From: Epichloe hybrida
Lineage: Eukaryota; Ascomycota; Sordariomycetes; Hypocreales; Clavicipitaceae
Assembly: GCA_019022495.1 (NCBI GenBank)
Contig: JAFEKR010000008.1
Location: 1,612,001 to 1,676,000, forward strand
Direction of reading: 5' to 3'
Length of the DNA stretch: 64,000 nt
In this document: one piece after another, positions 10,584 to 23,001 of the stretch
Layout: every line of letters starts with the position of its first letter
How positions within the stretch are numbered: position 1 is the stretch's first letter
Program-made: the position numbers and the translations under genes
The notes under the pieces: model-generated
The model's database searches: none
What the model saw: only the letters and a program-made list of their open reading frames with translations
What the model was told of the DNA's origin: nothing

Positions 10584-13500
10584 GTGTATGTCTAAGCTGT
10601 GCTGGTATGCGACGACGATTTTAAAGGGGCGAGGGGGGCGAGGGGAGGATCTTTCTGTTGTCTTGACGAGGCGCACGGGAGTTTTAAGTTGCAAGGCAAG
10701 GGGTGTACGACAGCGCGGAAAAAGAAGGGACTCGAAGTATTGGAGGCTTTTCCCAAAAATAGAAGACGCGCCAAAGCTTCGAAATCCAACTGCAATGTCT
10801 CAAGCAGCTTCCAGCTAATGTGGTCGTGAGACTAGAGAAGCGCCGGTCGGGTTTGTTGGTTGCTGTCGTCGCGACTGGATTGCGGAAGTTTCTGTCGCCG
10901 AGTCGGGCCGCGCGACAAGCTGTTGAATGCGCTTCAGCGAAGAATGGCGGAAACGATTATTACTGCTTCATAAGTCGTGCGCGGAGTTTGCGGGGAAAAG
11001 AAAAGGCGGGTCGTCAAGGCAGGTCGTCAAGGAGGGTCGTCGCAAAGGGATGGCGCAAAAGGGGCCGTGATGATGACGGTTTCTTTGGTTTGGCGACTGT
11101 CGCAAGGTGTGCGTGCGTGCGTGCGTGCGTGCGATGATGGGAGGATGACGGGCAATCGTCGTCAGGTCGGGAGAGTGGGAGAGAGCGGGAGAGAGCGGGA
11201 GAGTGGCGTGTTTGCGATGCAGCAATACAATTTTTTTTTCTTTCTCTAATCAGGAGCAGCTCTGCCCACTGGCGGATGCGCACAGATGGGGGTTGCGACA
11301 GCAGAATGCAGAATGCAGAATGAGGGACTGGAATGAAGATGAAGGAGAGGAGTCGGCCCAGGGTGCCCGGGGGTGGAGGAGGATCAGTTTGTACATGTAT
11401 GGGTTTGTGGGCTTGTGCAGTGGCCAGTGGGTGTGCGCACACCACTCACTGTACATACACGTACATACATGCATGGTGGCGGTGGATGTGAGGGTGAGAG
11501 GGGGGGATGGAAGGACGGACAGGCGCAAGCACGCAGAGAACAAGGAGCAGCCAGAGACCCGGTGGATGGGGGATAAACCCAGCGCGTTTCGCGGGAGCTC
11601 ACGGGGTGGGGGGGAGGCAGAGGCTAGCGAGAGGCTAGCGAGAGACTAGCGCAAAGACGCCCCATGGTGGGCCGCGAAAGCAGGTCGACCCACCTCGAGT
11701 CCTGCCGACTTGACAGGGGCTGGAGGACTCAACTCCCCTGGCCCGGCGGTGATGGGGCGGCGATGGGCGGTGGGTGGCGGTGGAAAGGGCCCCGCTGCGT
11801 CTGCCGGAAGCTTCGTGGACAAAGTCCGTCCAGCAGCCAGCACCACCACCCCCTGACTACTCTGCATTTTCAAAGCCTGGCACATTTTAGCCCTGAGCTC
11901 ATGAGGTTCGTGGAGGTAAATCCTGTCCCCTCATCTTAAACCCTAGTACGGAGTGCGGAGTAGTGCTCGTCAACCCTCACAAACCTCAACGACAACCCGG
12001 ATGGTCCGACAGGGATCACGATAAGAGGGAAGAGGGATTTCCTGTTGTCAACGGAAACAGAGAGAAACATTCCAACATGCCAACATTCCAGCTGCCAACT
12101 GCCATGGATAGACATGGACATGAACAAATGGTCTGCGTGCTCCAGTATTTTTGGCTGTTTCCAGACGGACAGTGAGCAAGATCTTGTCGCTCTCTGTCTA
12201 CCATTTCGACGCGAGCTTGCAACAAAGTGTCGGCCATGACTTCCAAGATATCGTCGAGGGAATCGAGCCATGCCCATGCCTAGGAAAATCGCCAAAACGC
12301 AGGCTAAGCTCACATGTAATTGTGACAGAGAGGAGAAGAGGAAAGAAGATGATTGATTTGATTCGGTTCTTTGTGCGTGTGCGTGCGCGGCAGACCCTAG
12401 CACATCACACATCAATCAGAACGCGATAAGACAAGGGAAGAAACTTTCGCTGGTGTCAGGCGCGTCGGGAACGCGTCGAGAGCGGGGAACCGCGTCGAGA
12501 GCCAGGTCAACTTGCTCAAAGTGACGGTTTGATACCATCCAACCAAGACGCCTTTGGCGCGCACATTTAGGTTTCACTCGTCACAAAGCGTCTGCAGGCT
12601 GGGTGATGCATCGTCTTCATGCAGGCGACCAAAGAAGCCACTCGTTGTGTCGTTCCGTGTCGTTCCGTGTCGTTCCGTGGCGGCCACGATATGCATCTGC
12701 GGTGCATCATCAAGCATGGGAGACGACGCGTGGCGTGTGCATCGTTTTTGACACGGGGAATTACCCCGCCCGCCTACGTATGCAATAGCACGGGAATCGA
12801 GATACGCAACAATGTATGTACGGACTGCCGACGTACGGATATACACGTATCAAGAACTGCACAGCAGCATTGACCAATCTGTACATATGTGTGTATGCTC
12901 GGCCGCTTTGTTGCCATCACGATGCCGCGAGCCAACGACTTCCTGCCCCGTTGCAAGTTGGCCTACATGGACGTGTGCCATCGGGACCCCGGTCTGCAAG
13001 CTGCGATGAATGCCCAAAGTTTCGTTCCGTCATCGCAGTAATAATCAATCAGCCGGATTTGCCACCCGCAGGGCGAGAGAAACACATCGTGGAGGAGCGA
13101 AGCATGCAGCGGGGTCGACTGCGGAGAAGAAGGAGGGGCTGGTGTTGCGACAACTCGAACTGGCCAGTAATATACATAATACCGCTTCGAAACGGCTTTT
13201 TCCATGAAGCACCGACGAATGACCAAAACTTGATGGCCCTGATGGCCCTGATGGCCCTGATGGCCCTGATGGCGTTGATGGCGGGGTCGTTGGGCAGTTG
13301 CTTGGCATGATTCTGCTGTGACCACGTCGAACAAGGATCAGAAGCCCAGCGGAAGTCTTCCTCAACGTGGCTTGAGTTTTGCTTTTGGTTCGGATAGTGC
13401 GGCGCGGAACGGGACGTTCAGCCATGATCCGCGGCCACGAGTCACGACGGCTGTGTTGCTGCTGTTTGCTGCCCGCCCATCATCAGTGAGACACGGCGGC

Positions 13501-13852
13501 ATCAAGTCGTCGTCAGTCACACTGCTCAATACCAATCAGACTCTTCTCTTGCTAGCTGTCAGATTGCCAGATTGCCAGCCAGATTGCCAGCCAGATTGTC
13601 AGATGCCTTACACGCGGAAGTAATTGTGTGACCTGCATGCTGAACTTCCGCGCACTTTCCACCCCCACTTGGGCTGGGCCACTTCACTTCTCTCTCAATC
13701 TTGGCCGGCCAACGTCACGTCAACTTCTTGCCAATTTGTGTGTATCATGATATCCCAGTCTTGGCGATTTGCGACGACTCCCGTTTCCCACTGCTTTGTG
13801 ACCTTCTTCTGCGTGTGCCATTCGCGTCATCGTGCCAATATACTCAGTCGAC
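10584..13852. other. 3.3-kb gene-free, repeat-rich region
   Basis: No gene supported on either strand. It holds several small tandem arrays: GCGT units near 11112-11132, a 12-bp GAGGCTAGCGA array (about 11625-11652), CGTTCCGTGT units near 12652-12682, and a 9-bp GATGGCCCT array at 13232. It presumably contains the promoters of the minus-strand gene on the left and of the RTG2-like gene on the right. Confidence 0.6.
13232..13276. repeat. 9-bp GATGGCCCT tandem repeat
   Basis: Five units at exact 9-bp spacing (starting 13232, 13241, 13250, 13259, 13268), the last diverged. A similar GATGGCCCTGATGG pair occurs near 56855. Confidence 0.92.
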
Positions 13853-15796
13853 ATGTCTGCATCCAACGTCATCACGTTGGAGACTCTGAATGAGCAACTG
13901 CCAATATGGCGACCCGACGATGAAAATCACCTCTACGCTATCGTTGATATGGGAAGGTTGGTCTGGCTCTTTGTACGCTCAGCTCTCGACAAGGTTCGAT
14001 CCTGATGGCGTTGCAGCAACGGTATTCGATTCTCCATCACATCAATGGAGCCGCCCTCGACGAGGCTGCTCGAACCCGTCTATTCCAGTCGGGCAGCTAT
14101 ATCTCTGTTCGACGCTCTAACGTCTTCAGCAGCTGGTGGACCAGTGTTTTCGTCTCAAACCATCAATCATGTTGCGTCTGCCTTGTCGGGATTTCGCCAG
14201 CTGGCCATTATCCACGGTGTGCCCCAGTCGCAGATCGTGATTCTTGCCACGGAAGCAATGCGTCGTGCCACGAATGGGCATCAGATGCTCGAGGCCATTG
14301 CAGCCGCAACGAATGGTCTCGGTGTGCAGATCCTAGACCCTGCTGTTGAAACTCTTTTTGGTGCAGTCATGGGTTCGAGAAGCGGCTTGATCAATGTGCC
14401 CAACGGTGCTCTGTTTCTCGACCTGGGTGGAGGCAGCGTGCAAATGACATGGGTAGAAACCTCCGAGGATAATTATGAGATGGACGGCGCCAAGGCTGGC
14501 GAGAGTCTTCCGTTTGGTGCTGCGATACTCACAAAAGTTCTTCAGCAGCAATCCGCCGAGGCTCAGGCAACAGAGATAGGCACGCTGCAAGATGGGATTG
14601 CGCGCATTTATGCCAACCTCTGTGCCAGGTTCCCTAACCTCGGTGCAATCAAGGAGGCCCATGATAGGGGAGAAGATGCATCTATCGAAGTCTACATGTG
14701 CGGTGGTGGGTTCCGCGGATACGGAAGCATGCTGATGCACAACGACCCAATCTCACCCTACCCAATCCCTTCGACCAACACATACTCGGTCCCGGGTCAT
14801 CGATTCAAGCAGCCAACCAAGATGCGCCAAGTAAACGACGAGCATGACGGAAAGATTCATGGCATGTCGAAAAGACGACGTCAGCAGTTCCCTGCCATTG
14901 CGACGGTAATTGAATCATTCATTGCAGCTGTGCCCAACATTCGCCGCGTCACCTTCTGTGGAGGCTCGAACAGGCAAGGTTATCTGATGATGAGGATGCC
15001 CAAAGAGATTCGGGAAAGCAATCCCCTTCAAGTTTTGGCAAATGTGAAGGAGCCCGAGAAGCCCATCTTCAACGCCATTTCCGCGCTGCTCTCTGCCTCT
15101 CTGCCATCATCCGAAACAAGACTCCAAAACGTCCCATGCGTCCTAGTTCCTGGACTAGCCGCCTTGTTTATTCGCTTAATATGGACTCGCTCTGGCCATG
15201 GCACCAGCAGCAATAGCTCATTCGCCCTTCACAATGCCATTGTTCGCGACCCCGATTGCCCAGGTATGACTCATCTTGCTCGCGCGTTGCTTGCCGTGAC
15301 GCATTGTGCAAGATGGGGCAACGATATTGGCCCAGCGGATCAGCTGCTACACCAGGGCCTCTGGGGAATAATCGAAAGCCACCATGCGGATGCACCGTTT
15401 TGGGCTTTGTACATCGGTGCTGTGGCAAACATCGTTGCCACTGTATTTCCCGTCATGCCGACAGATCCGGACAGGTTCATCTCGACAATAAAGTACGCCC
15501 TCCTTGTGAGAGTCGACGTCTCTGCTTGGCCCTTTTTTTTTTCCTCTCTCTCTTTCCTTTCCTTGCTTTCTTGCTTCACATTTCATTCACTGACTAGATT
15601 CAACCAAAGATTCAGTGCGATGCTTTCCAAGAGCAAAACGAACAAAGACAAAACGGAACTAACCATTACGCTGTCAAACGACACTGCTGAAAGGGTCAAT
15701 CTAGAAAATCTTGCTGACATAGTCAAGAACACCACCAAGTTCAAAGGAGACAAATCCAATTTCAAAGCTTCCGCTAAAATCATCATTCATCCTTGA
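13853..15796 (+). CDS. RTG2: Ppx/GppA-family protein, RTG2-type retrograde regulator
   Basis: RTG2 relays mitochondrial dysfunction to nuclear gene expression in yeast; its fold is that of exopolyphosphatase/pppGpp phosphatase in the ASKHA superfamily. Exons 13853-13956, 14017-15492 and 15598-15796 give about 592 residues. Intron 1 splits the signature: DMG before it and SNGIRFS after it rebuild the phosphate-1 loop (residues about 32-41). Further motifs are ATEAMRRATNG near residue 110, the phosphate-2 loop LDLGGGSVQMTW near 160 and a FCGGSNRQGY loop near 350. The C-terminal half matches the helical region of the RTG2 group. Intron 2 (105 nt, GTACGC..CTGACTAG) is a multiple of three with no stop, so its retention would add 35 hydrophobic residues. 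The assignment as RTG2 rather than a plain exopolyphosphatase rests on length and C-terminal region. Confidence 0.9.
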
Positions 15797-16021
15797 TACA
15801 ATAAATCATCATCATATCGCCATCGCCATCGTCATAATCATAAAGATAATCATTCATGCATGCATGCATTCGTGAATGACTCTAACCCTTTGCCCCCCCC
15901 CCCCCCCGCCCCGCCCCGCTTTCCCTTTTCTCTCTCTCTCTCTGTCTTCACCTCTTCTTCACCTCTCCGCTTTCATGTCCCTTTTATTCGATGCCAACAT
16001 GAGTGGTCTCGTTCCGCAGCT

Positions 16022-18246
16022 TCATTCATCGTCAAATTCATCCTCCTCATGCCGCGACTTTTTTGATTTGGAGCTGGATCCCTTAGGATTTCGCTTTCGA
16101 GCATTAAGCTTCTTCAGCTCATGCTCCACAACGAACGTCCATAGCATATTGTCGACGTCGTCTGTCTCTGCCGAGGATTCAACATAACTATCTTCGAGTT
16201 TGTTAGTGGATTGATCATCGATGCGGAGCGAAACAAGTCGTCAAACTGCGAAAACTTACACAAGTCTCGCCTTGACGCCAGCAATTGTTGTCCGAAATAA
16301 CGAATCTGGCTTTTGTCTTCACGTGGAACATTCGACGATGACATGTTGTCGAGCCAATCAAAAGATAGCTCAATGCTCTTCTTGGTTCGAAACTGGTAAT
16401 GGTAGAAGACGGCGAGAAGAGGGTAAAAATTGTCGATCAAGCGCCTGTACTGTTGCGTCTGGGAACTGACTATGACAAGATAGTTAGCACTGAAAGGGAC
16501 GGGCCGAAACGTCGATGCGAGAATCGCTCACTGAATTCGTCGGGCGAGCTTGGGTCCTGAGTCATGTGGCCCAGGTGAGTCTTGTATGCAATCAAAAGCT
16601 CGCGATACATGAGCATGAGCTGCCACAAGCTAACCCAAATGGCAACCCGCTCCTCAGCTTTGGGAGAGCCCTGCTGGCTGAGGCAATCATCTAGCATCTT
16701 CAAGACGTCATGCTCCAGCAGGTCAAGCGCCTTCCTGGCGATGCTTCTCAGTTGGGCCTGAACGGATATCGGGAGCGGCACCAGCTTTTTGGAAGGGTCA
16801 ATGCACATGAAAGAAGGCATCTTCCAGATTCGGAAGAAGCAGTTCATCTTGTGAACAGTCCTAACCAAGTCTTGCTGTACTTTGCGTCAGCAAATCTTCC
16901 AGGAGCTGCAACATCAACTCGTAGCTGACGACGAGAGAGGTATTGCATACCTTGGGGAGCTTTCTCAAACCCTCCTTTGAGTAAAGTCGCAAGAAGTTCT
17001 GCAACACTAGGCTAAACTCTGGGCCACTCTCCAGCTCCATCTGCTTTTCAACCCATCTCTCCAACCTTGAGTGGCTGGGGACCTTTTCGCGTGGAAAGGC
17101 AGCTGTTCTCGGGCTTCCAGTCTCTTCTCGATTGTTGGTGGCTCTATATGCTTGGACTGTAGCATGCAAGGATGGCGAATACTTGTCGCTGCTGAAAAGG
17201 ATGGAGATGTCTCGTGGACTTCCAGTGAAGAAGCGAGGACCAGAACACAGATAGTGTTCTTCCGCAGCGAAGCTGGACCAAAAGTCTGCCGAGCATGTCA
17301 GTCAAGGGGAGGATCGATGACCGACCACTCAGCCCACGTTGTGCCGGAGCGCCAATGCGTCGTACCTGGTACCTTGGCCATCACTGGCCACGCCATTGCA
17401 GGCGTCATGCGAGTGCAAACCAGATGGGAGTGGTCCGGAAAGGCCTTCCTGCACGTGGGACAGACACCACTGTCTTGACACTAAAAGAACAGCAAGTGGT
17501 CAGTTATTACGGAACTGCTTGTGGAGAGATGCATGATAGTGTCTTACCCTGGTCTTGGTTACTCGACATGGCACACACGCCCCACTCTTCCGGACGTCTG
17601 CCGTCTGCACAGGGTCGACTAGCTGTCTAGGTCTCTTCTCGATGTCTTTGATGGACCGACGACGCTTTGTTCCAGCGGATTGTCCTGCCTGAAGGCCGGC
17701 GTACTCTGCTTGTACGAGGATGTGAGCAGGATACCCGCGACGAGCAGCCTTGGCTGGATCAACAACAGTCTGCGGATAGGTCCATTCATCATCTTGGGCT
17801 TGCACTTCCTGAAGGGTAACATTAACAGGGAGTGTACGCTCTTCAGTGTGGTCGAGAAAGACGGATCCGGAGTGATCCGAAGGTGAGGTGCTGCCTCCTC
17901 CCTGGACCAAGTCGGGAGGGGAGTGTCCCGAGTAGTCAGAGGTGGTGGCCGTGTCATCATCAGACCGCAAACGAGTTTTCATTCTGCCAAAGTCTGATTG
18001 CAGATCGTTGATGGCAAGACTGTCAAGGTCAAGAGATGTGGGAGAGAACTGGGTTTTGAGCTGGCAAAGGTGCTGCGGCGTTTGACGGCCGGGGAAGTGG
18101 GAAGGTTCTAGCTCCCGTGTGGACTCGCAGTAGAGCCCCCAATCGAATATCTCATCGAAAAGCTCCTCTTCGACGACCGGGGATGAAGAGAAACGGGGGA
18201 CTTGCTGTCCGAGTCGGGAAAACGCCATGCTTGTGCTTGCATCCAT
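16022..18246 (-). CDS. Zn2Cys6 fungal transcription factor (six exons)
   Basis: Exons 18246-17548, 17480-17366, 17285-16951, 16874-16532, 16469-16260 and 16191-16022 join in frame to about 623 residues. The zinc cluster spans the first splice junction. C224 and C227 lie in exon 1 (CVPCRVTKTR). C234, C240, C243 and C255 are in exon 2 (CQDSGVCPTCRKAF). Spacing is C-x2-C-x6-C-x5-C-x2-C-x11-C; the last gap is longer than the usual 6-9, as in some fungal subfamilies whose cluster ends with CTR or CVR. The N-terminal 220 residues are acidic and Ser-rich, with a likely nuclear signal (TKRRRSIKD) before the finger. After the cluster comes an all-helical region without a clear fungal_trans domain, and a basic-acidic tail (RKRNPKG, HEEDEFDDE). 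It is convergent with the RTG2-like gene, with 225 bp between stops. Targets are unknown. Confidence 0.86.
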
Positions 18247-18803
18247 GTTTGATGTTCCCCGTGTAAGTCACGGGGGGGATGTAGTGGGACCTTGGCTAGC
18301 TTCTGGGACGAATTGGACACGAAGGGGGGTGTTCCTGTCAGATGGCAATAAAGTGAAGATGCCCAATTGCTCCCAGGTAATCTGTGTAAGATTGTTCGGT
18401 TCAGGAGGTCTGCCTGTCACGAGAGAGATTATACTTTGGCGTTTGAGGAGGCTCTGTCGTTGACCATCGACTTACACCATCACCAAGACGGGCATTTTCG
18501 GTGGAAGATGGGACTTTGATTGGCCAATTCGACTCTCTGACCCACTATACTGGGCCAATGGAAACCTTGTCCCACACCGATTTTGACCATGACAGCTTGG
18601 ACCCGCGATTTCGACGCAGTCAGGTGACATCCCGAAAGAGAACGCCATGAGGAGGCATCATCATGCAAGTTTTGACGATGGGTGGTTATTTCGGTGAATG
18701 GTTCATTCCGGGAGCTCTCTTTGTCCCCCTGGTTCTGGATTCTCCTGCTGCCGATTTCGAACTTTTGGCGGAGTCTGCCGTGGCGAGGTCTAGGTTGCTG
18801 GTT

Positions 18804-18805
18804 TG

Positions 18806-18849
<44 letters not shown>

Positions 18850-18874
18850 CTTGCATGCTGGCTGGCTGGCTGGC
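18804..18874. repeat. GCCT then TGGC tetranucleotide repeats
   Basis: About twelve GCCT units (18804-18850) followed after a short gap by about four TGGC units, the complementary motif, so the tract can fold back on itself. Confidence 0.92.
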
Positions 18875-20123
18875 ATAATTTACATTGACGTGTTGCCATG
18901 ACGTGTCTGAGCTCATGAAAAAAAAAAAAAAAACGTTGCAGAGCCGCGTGGGTATCTTTTGAGCGGAAGATGACTGTCTTATCGGGTGATGCTGGGTTCC
19001 ATTGCGAGCAAGCCAATGAGAGAGTTGGACCGCCAACATTCGTTGCGGGTTGTGAGTCGTCGATTCGGACACTTCAGATCAAAGAAGCAACGCCGTCGAA
19101 AGCTTGCACGGACAGCTCTCACTACGGCACGAGTTGCCTTGTCCCGGGAGGCAAAGAGGGCGGCAAGAAAGGGAAGAGAAGGCAAAAGAATATGAACAGG
19201 AAGAGAAAGATGAATGAATCAAGAAGATCTACGATGACACCACGACGCAGGAGTCGTTCAACTTGTTATATGGACTACATGGCACCATAAAACAACTCTG
19301 ATTTGAGCCCCTGCGGCGGTGATTCAAAGAACAAGGGACAATGCGTGGGCAGAGGAGCCAGCCAATGGGGCTGGGATAAGGACTTGCCACTATATCACAA
19401 CGAGTCTAGTGGTGATGTTTGAGTGCTCGGGATGTGCGATTCTCCTTGAGCGTCTAGTTGGAAAGAAAGGGAAAAAAAAACTGGGAGACACACATTGAAA
19501 AACCCCCCAAAAAAATTACGGAAGAAAAGAAAGACTGAAAAAGCGGTAAGACCTTAGTGATAAGCTAATAAATAGGGTTCGTCCCCGGTGCGACCCCCCT
19601 GAGTCAGAACGAAGGGCCGACGACTCGACTTGTGTGGGCGCAAGAGCGAAACCCTGGTGTATCCCGGCCATCTGGAAGCAGGGGACAACGCAAGATGTGG
19701 CGCAACCACGCGCTCAGTGACACGACCTTGGAGATGACGGGGGAAACGTCTTTGGAGAAGGTCACATGGGCATTTCCGTTTCACGAGGGGATTTTCTGTC
19801 TTGGAAAAAAAGGTATAGGAGTTGGTCAACCTGGGTTTTGTTTTGTGGGAGAGCGACCCATGCATGGTAGGAAGTCAACCCCCCCCACCCCCCCCCCCTG
19901 TGCAAGTTTTGAATAATGGTAGCACAATTTTCCGGTCGTGGGGATATGAGAGTCCGTGCAAAGTATATACAACACACGACATGGCGAGTTCATGATGGGT
20001 ATATCTGTTCACTCTTGCTGGGCTGGGGGGTTTCCGAACAGCCCGGCTGTGCTCGTCGCAGCCACGGCAACTCGAGCTCATCTGGGCAAGTGATACTTTT
20101 ACCCGAGTCTCCCGACCAAGACC

Positions 20124-20369
20124 ATGCTCTTAGCACATTTATTTTTAACTGCTGCGTTTTGTTCCTTGTGCATCCCGGCCGGGGCATTCTGTGCGGCCCC
20201 CGGCATCCCAATTAGGCAAGTTGACATCACGTGGACGGTGCGTGCTGCAGTAGGTTGCTGTTGCCCTCCCCTCTGCAGAACAGAGAACAACGTTCTGGAA
20301 TCTTGCCCAGAAAGGATGGCGCCGCGCGGGATGGGCCCATCTCATCTCCCTGTTGTCAACAAGTGGTGA
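20124..20369 (+). CDS. Possible small secreted Cys-containing protein
   Basis: An ATG opens an 81-residue frame whose first 24 residues look like a signal peptide (MLLAHLFLTAAF core, small residues at GAFCAAPG). The predicted mature part is about 57 residues with five cysteines, three of them adjacent (VGCCCPPLC). This would fit a small secreted or effector-like protein. Support is weak: no intron, no recognised family, the odd cysteine count, and a repeat-rich setting in which chance frames of this size are common. Treat it as a candidate only. Confidence 0.2.
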   Translation: MLLAHLFLTAAFCSLCIPAGAFCAAPGIPIRQVDITWTVRAAVGCCCPPLCRTENNVLESCPERMAPRGMGPSHLPVVNKW

Positions 20370-21127
20370 TGTCTTGGACATGTCACGATGGACTTGAAAT
20401 ACTTGAAGTACATGCGCTGTCGAGGGCAATTGTTCGCCAAGAGAGTTGCCGTAGATCTAATTCATCAATTTCTAAACTACACATCTTGCGGTGTAGTCCG
20501 TAAAACGTAGGTGTCTGTTCTCACTGGTGCAGGGTAGCAAGGCAACGAATTGGGTGGCAAAGGGCTTTTTTTCTCATGTGCATTGGTTGGACTGCTATTG
20601 TCCACATTGTCCCACATGCAGTTCTATACATGTACGTTCACATGTACTGTCGGGAATGGGACTGCAATGACTTGCCTGGTGGGATTGACCGGTGCCTGGA
20701 CTCCTCCATCAACTTAGCAATCTCACTAACTGATGCCCGCCCGACGCCTCCAAGTTCCCCGCTCGCGATCAGAGCAACAATATGTATGTGCAAGGAGGGT
20801 AATTCTTCCATGTATGTAGGCGTTTGACCCTTCCCATTATTAGTTCCCGAGCAAGTCAATATGAAATACCCTCGGTGAACAGCCTACGAACCAGTTTGCG
20901 GAGTTTAATAGTGTCGCATTACGGACTATTTTATGCTCTCCATCAGTGATTGGCGATAATGGGTGTCCCACAAAATGGAAATACGCCCCGTTTGAAAGAT
21001 GCCCCGCTTGTATTTATTACACTCCAACCAGAAAGCCATATAACGTTGCCAATTTACCCAAGACTTTCCTCTTCTTGACTCATTTCTGGTCTGTCTTCTA
21101 ACGAATCAAACTTCATACTCTGTTGCA

Positions 21128-21924
21128 ATGTCTCCAGTTACAAACTCCATGCTCGATGAACGACGTGAACAAGGCTGCGTCAGTGTTACAACGGAGCGAA
21201 AGTACTACCATGTTGATGGTTCGCACGTCAAGCGCAGCCTGCGCCCCTCCGAGTGGCAGTATAGCCCTTTCGGCGGCTCATTATGCATACCTCGCCTTGG
21301 CAAAGAACGCCTCTTAAACGAAGCTGCTGCGTTACGATTTATCACTAAAAACACGAATATTCCTGTACCAAAGCTGTATGGGTGCTTTGAGGATGATGGA
21401 GCTGTTTATCTGGTTACCGAGTATATTGATGGGGTCAACATGGCCGATCTTACGCCAGAACAACGCAAGGTTGTCGAGGTGGAGTTGGAGGGCTATATCG
21501 CAACTCTACGAAGTCTCAAGTCTGAAGTTTGGGGCGGGCCGTCTGGACATGTGAGCTTCTCTACTCTTGGCCCCCCTTTCCCCCCTTCCCCCCCTTTCCT
21601 CGCTTTCACTAACATACATATACAAAGGTTATCCCGCCATATCGAGTACTGCAGCACCCTGTCCGTGTAAAATGGGCAATGAAGCCTAGGGAAGTCAAAG
21701 ATCTGGTTTTCTGCCATAACGATCTATCTACATACAATGTCATTGTCGACCCAGAAACATTGAAAGTCAAGGCCGTCATCGATTGGGAATACGCTGGATT
21801 CTATCCCCAGGATTTTGAAGCCATGTTCTTCCGCCGCCTTGGTCCGTCTGCTGCGCTTGATGGAGAGATCAATGACGAAGAACGATTGTTGAAGATAATG
21901 TACGAGAATGAGCTTAAAGGATGA
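21128..21924 (+). CDS. APH-family kinase-like phosphotransferase
   Basis: Two exons (21128-21550 and 21628-21924) give about 239 residues. The intron has GTGAGC and a TTTCACTAAC branch region. The protein has the aminoglycoside phosphotransferase/choline-kinase fold: a small N-lobe ending in YLVTEYIDG (hinge, near residue 100), the catalytic loop HNDLSTYNV near residue 167 with the Brenner HxDxxxxN pattern, and IDWEYAGFYP near 190 supplying the metal-binding Asp. It is short for the family, mainly in the helical insert. Such genes are greatly expanded in filamentous fungi and their substrates are mostly unknown; antibiotic resistance should not be assumed. It sits alone in a gene-poor, relic-bearing region, which fits an accessory gene. 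The start has an ATG with a good purine at -3. Confidence 0.85.
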
Positions 21925-22845
21925 AAATTCTGTCAAGCCTACTTAAGCTGCAACCCTATCATAATAACAGTCGTGATTCAAATTTGACAGATTGTACCAT
22001 CAAGCAGCCCCGTGACATCCTCCAGTAAGATGGCAGCTGTGAATAAACTTAGCCATTGTTTCGTTGATTTCGTCAACTTTACTTACCATTAAGCGTGCGT
22101 GCCGTCCGATTTAATGAAAGGGCATTTTGTCTGGGTAGAGGAGTATATGATTCCGCAAGTACTACATTTAACTGGCGTGGAGGGCATTTTCAGGTAACTG
22201 TCGCCGTGGTCGTATCAGGGAGTATTTTCTTTGCGTAATGAGAACAAGGGGAGCTGGGTCGAGGAGAAAAGAATCTGGATGGATAGTCGAAACTTCGAGG
22301 CGGACGCAGCAGTTCAAATACACATGTTGAAGGCTACAGCAGATGAGGCTGCTTGGCAAACGATGCAACTGTTTGTTGGTGGCTGTTGTCGAATCCACTT
22401 CAGCGCTCTGTCACCATTAGGAGAGGTGTATTTCGCGCCGTGATCCTCTAGCTGGACGTAGGAAAGTAATCAACGCATATTTCCGTGTCAGCTGGCTCCC
22501 TCGAAACTGAGAGCAGATGAACTTTGATAGGCTCTTGACACCGCTTGCAAGTTAGCCTTGCTTGCCAATGTGCCCAAATCCTGTCCCGGAACCGACCTAG
22601 AACCCGGCCTGAACCCAGGCAGCCAGCCACCAACGAACGGCAGCCACGGCAGCCACCAACGAACAAGGCAGCTATGCCCCATACGGACAGCATTTTTAAC
22701 GTACACATTTCAGCTTCATTTGGCACATGTACTTCGATTCGAGATTTGTGTCCATCATGTGCATCACTGCTATTATGCTAATCTCTATTCATCCAAGTAC
22801 GTTGAGCTTCATGCTCTGGTAACCCTACGGTATAGCACTACAGGC
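21925..22845. other. Intergenic region before gene relics
   Basis: No gene supported. An array of AGCCACCAACGAACGGC-like units near 22620-22670 is the only regular structure. Part of this could be remains of the AAA gene too decayed to read. Confidence 0.45.
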
Positions 22846-23001
22846 GCACCAACATGCATTGTCTTGCTGGAAGGTGTAGATACTGTGGGAGCAAATCGTG
22901 AGGGGGGCGACGAGGAAAACAAAAGACGGAAGCATTCGATCTCGCTGTCCGGGCTCTTGAATACACTCGATGGCGTCGCATCCCAAAAAGGTCATATTCT
23001 A
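22846..23001 (+). pseudogene. Relic of BCS1-like AAA ATPase
   Basis: A 52-codon open segment reads CIVLLEGVDTVGANR, then an acidic-basic stretch, then SISLSGLLNTLDGVASQKGHIL. This is the Walker B to sensor-1 approach region of BCS1-type AAA proteins, where the consensus is CIVLLEDxD and SGLLNxxDGVASxEGR. The Walker B acidic pair is broken (EG in place of ED). The Walker A region, the BCS1 N-terminal domain and the MTTN sensor-1 motif are all missing nearby. Sequence to the right belongs to a different decayed gene on the other strand, so this is a truncated, rearranged fragment. BCS1-like genes form large accessory families in fungi. Identification from motifs is fairly secure; exact limits are not. 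Confidence 0.72.

Larger units (their letters stand above)
18247..21127. other. 2.9-kb intergenic region
   Basis: Contains a (CCTG)n microsatellite, an A15-type run near 18919, C-rich runs near 19880-19900, and one weak small secreted protein candidate at 20124. Nothing else is supported. Confidence 0.55.

Noticed and set aside
13232..13276. Repeat array considered as CRISPR-like
   Set aside because: Units are 9 bp with no spacers, and the genome is eukaryotic; it is a simple tandem repeat.
10584..13852. Several 60-160 codon frames in this region
   Set aside because: They start mostly at non-ATG codons, overlap one another on both strands and follow simple repeats; none shows a domain or plausible splice partner.
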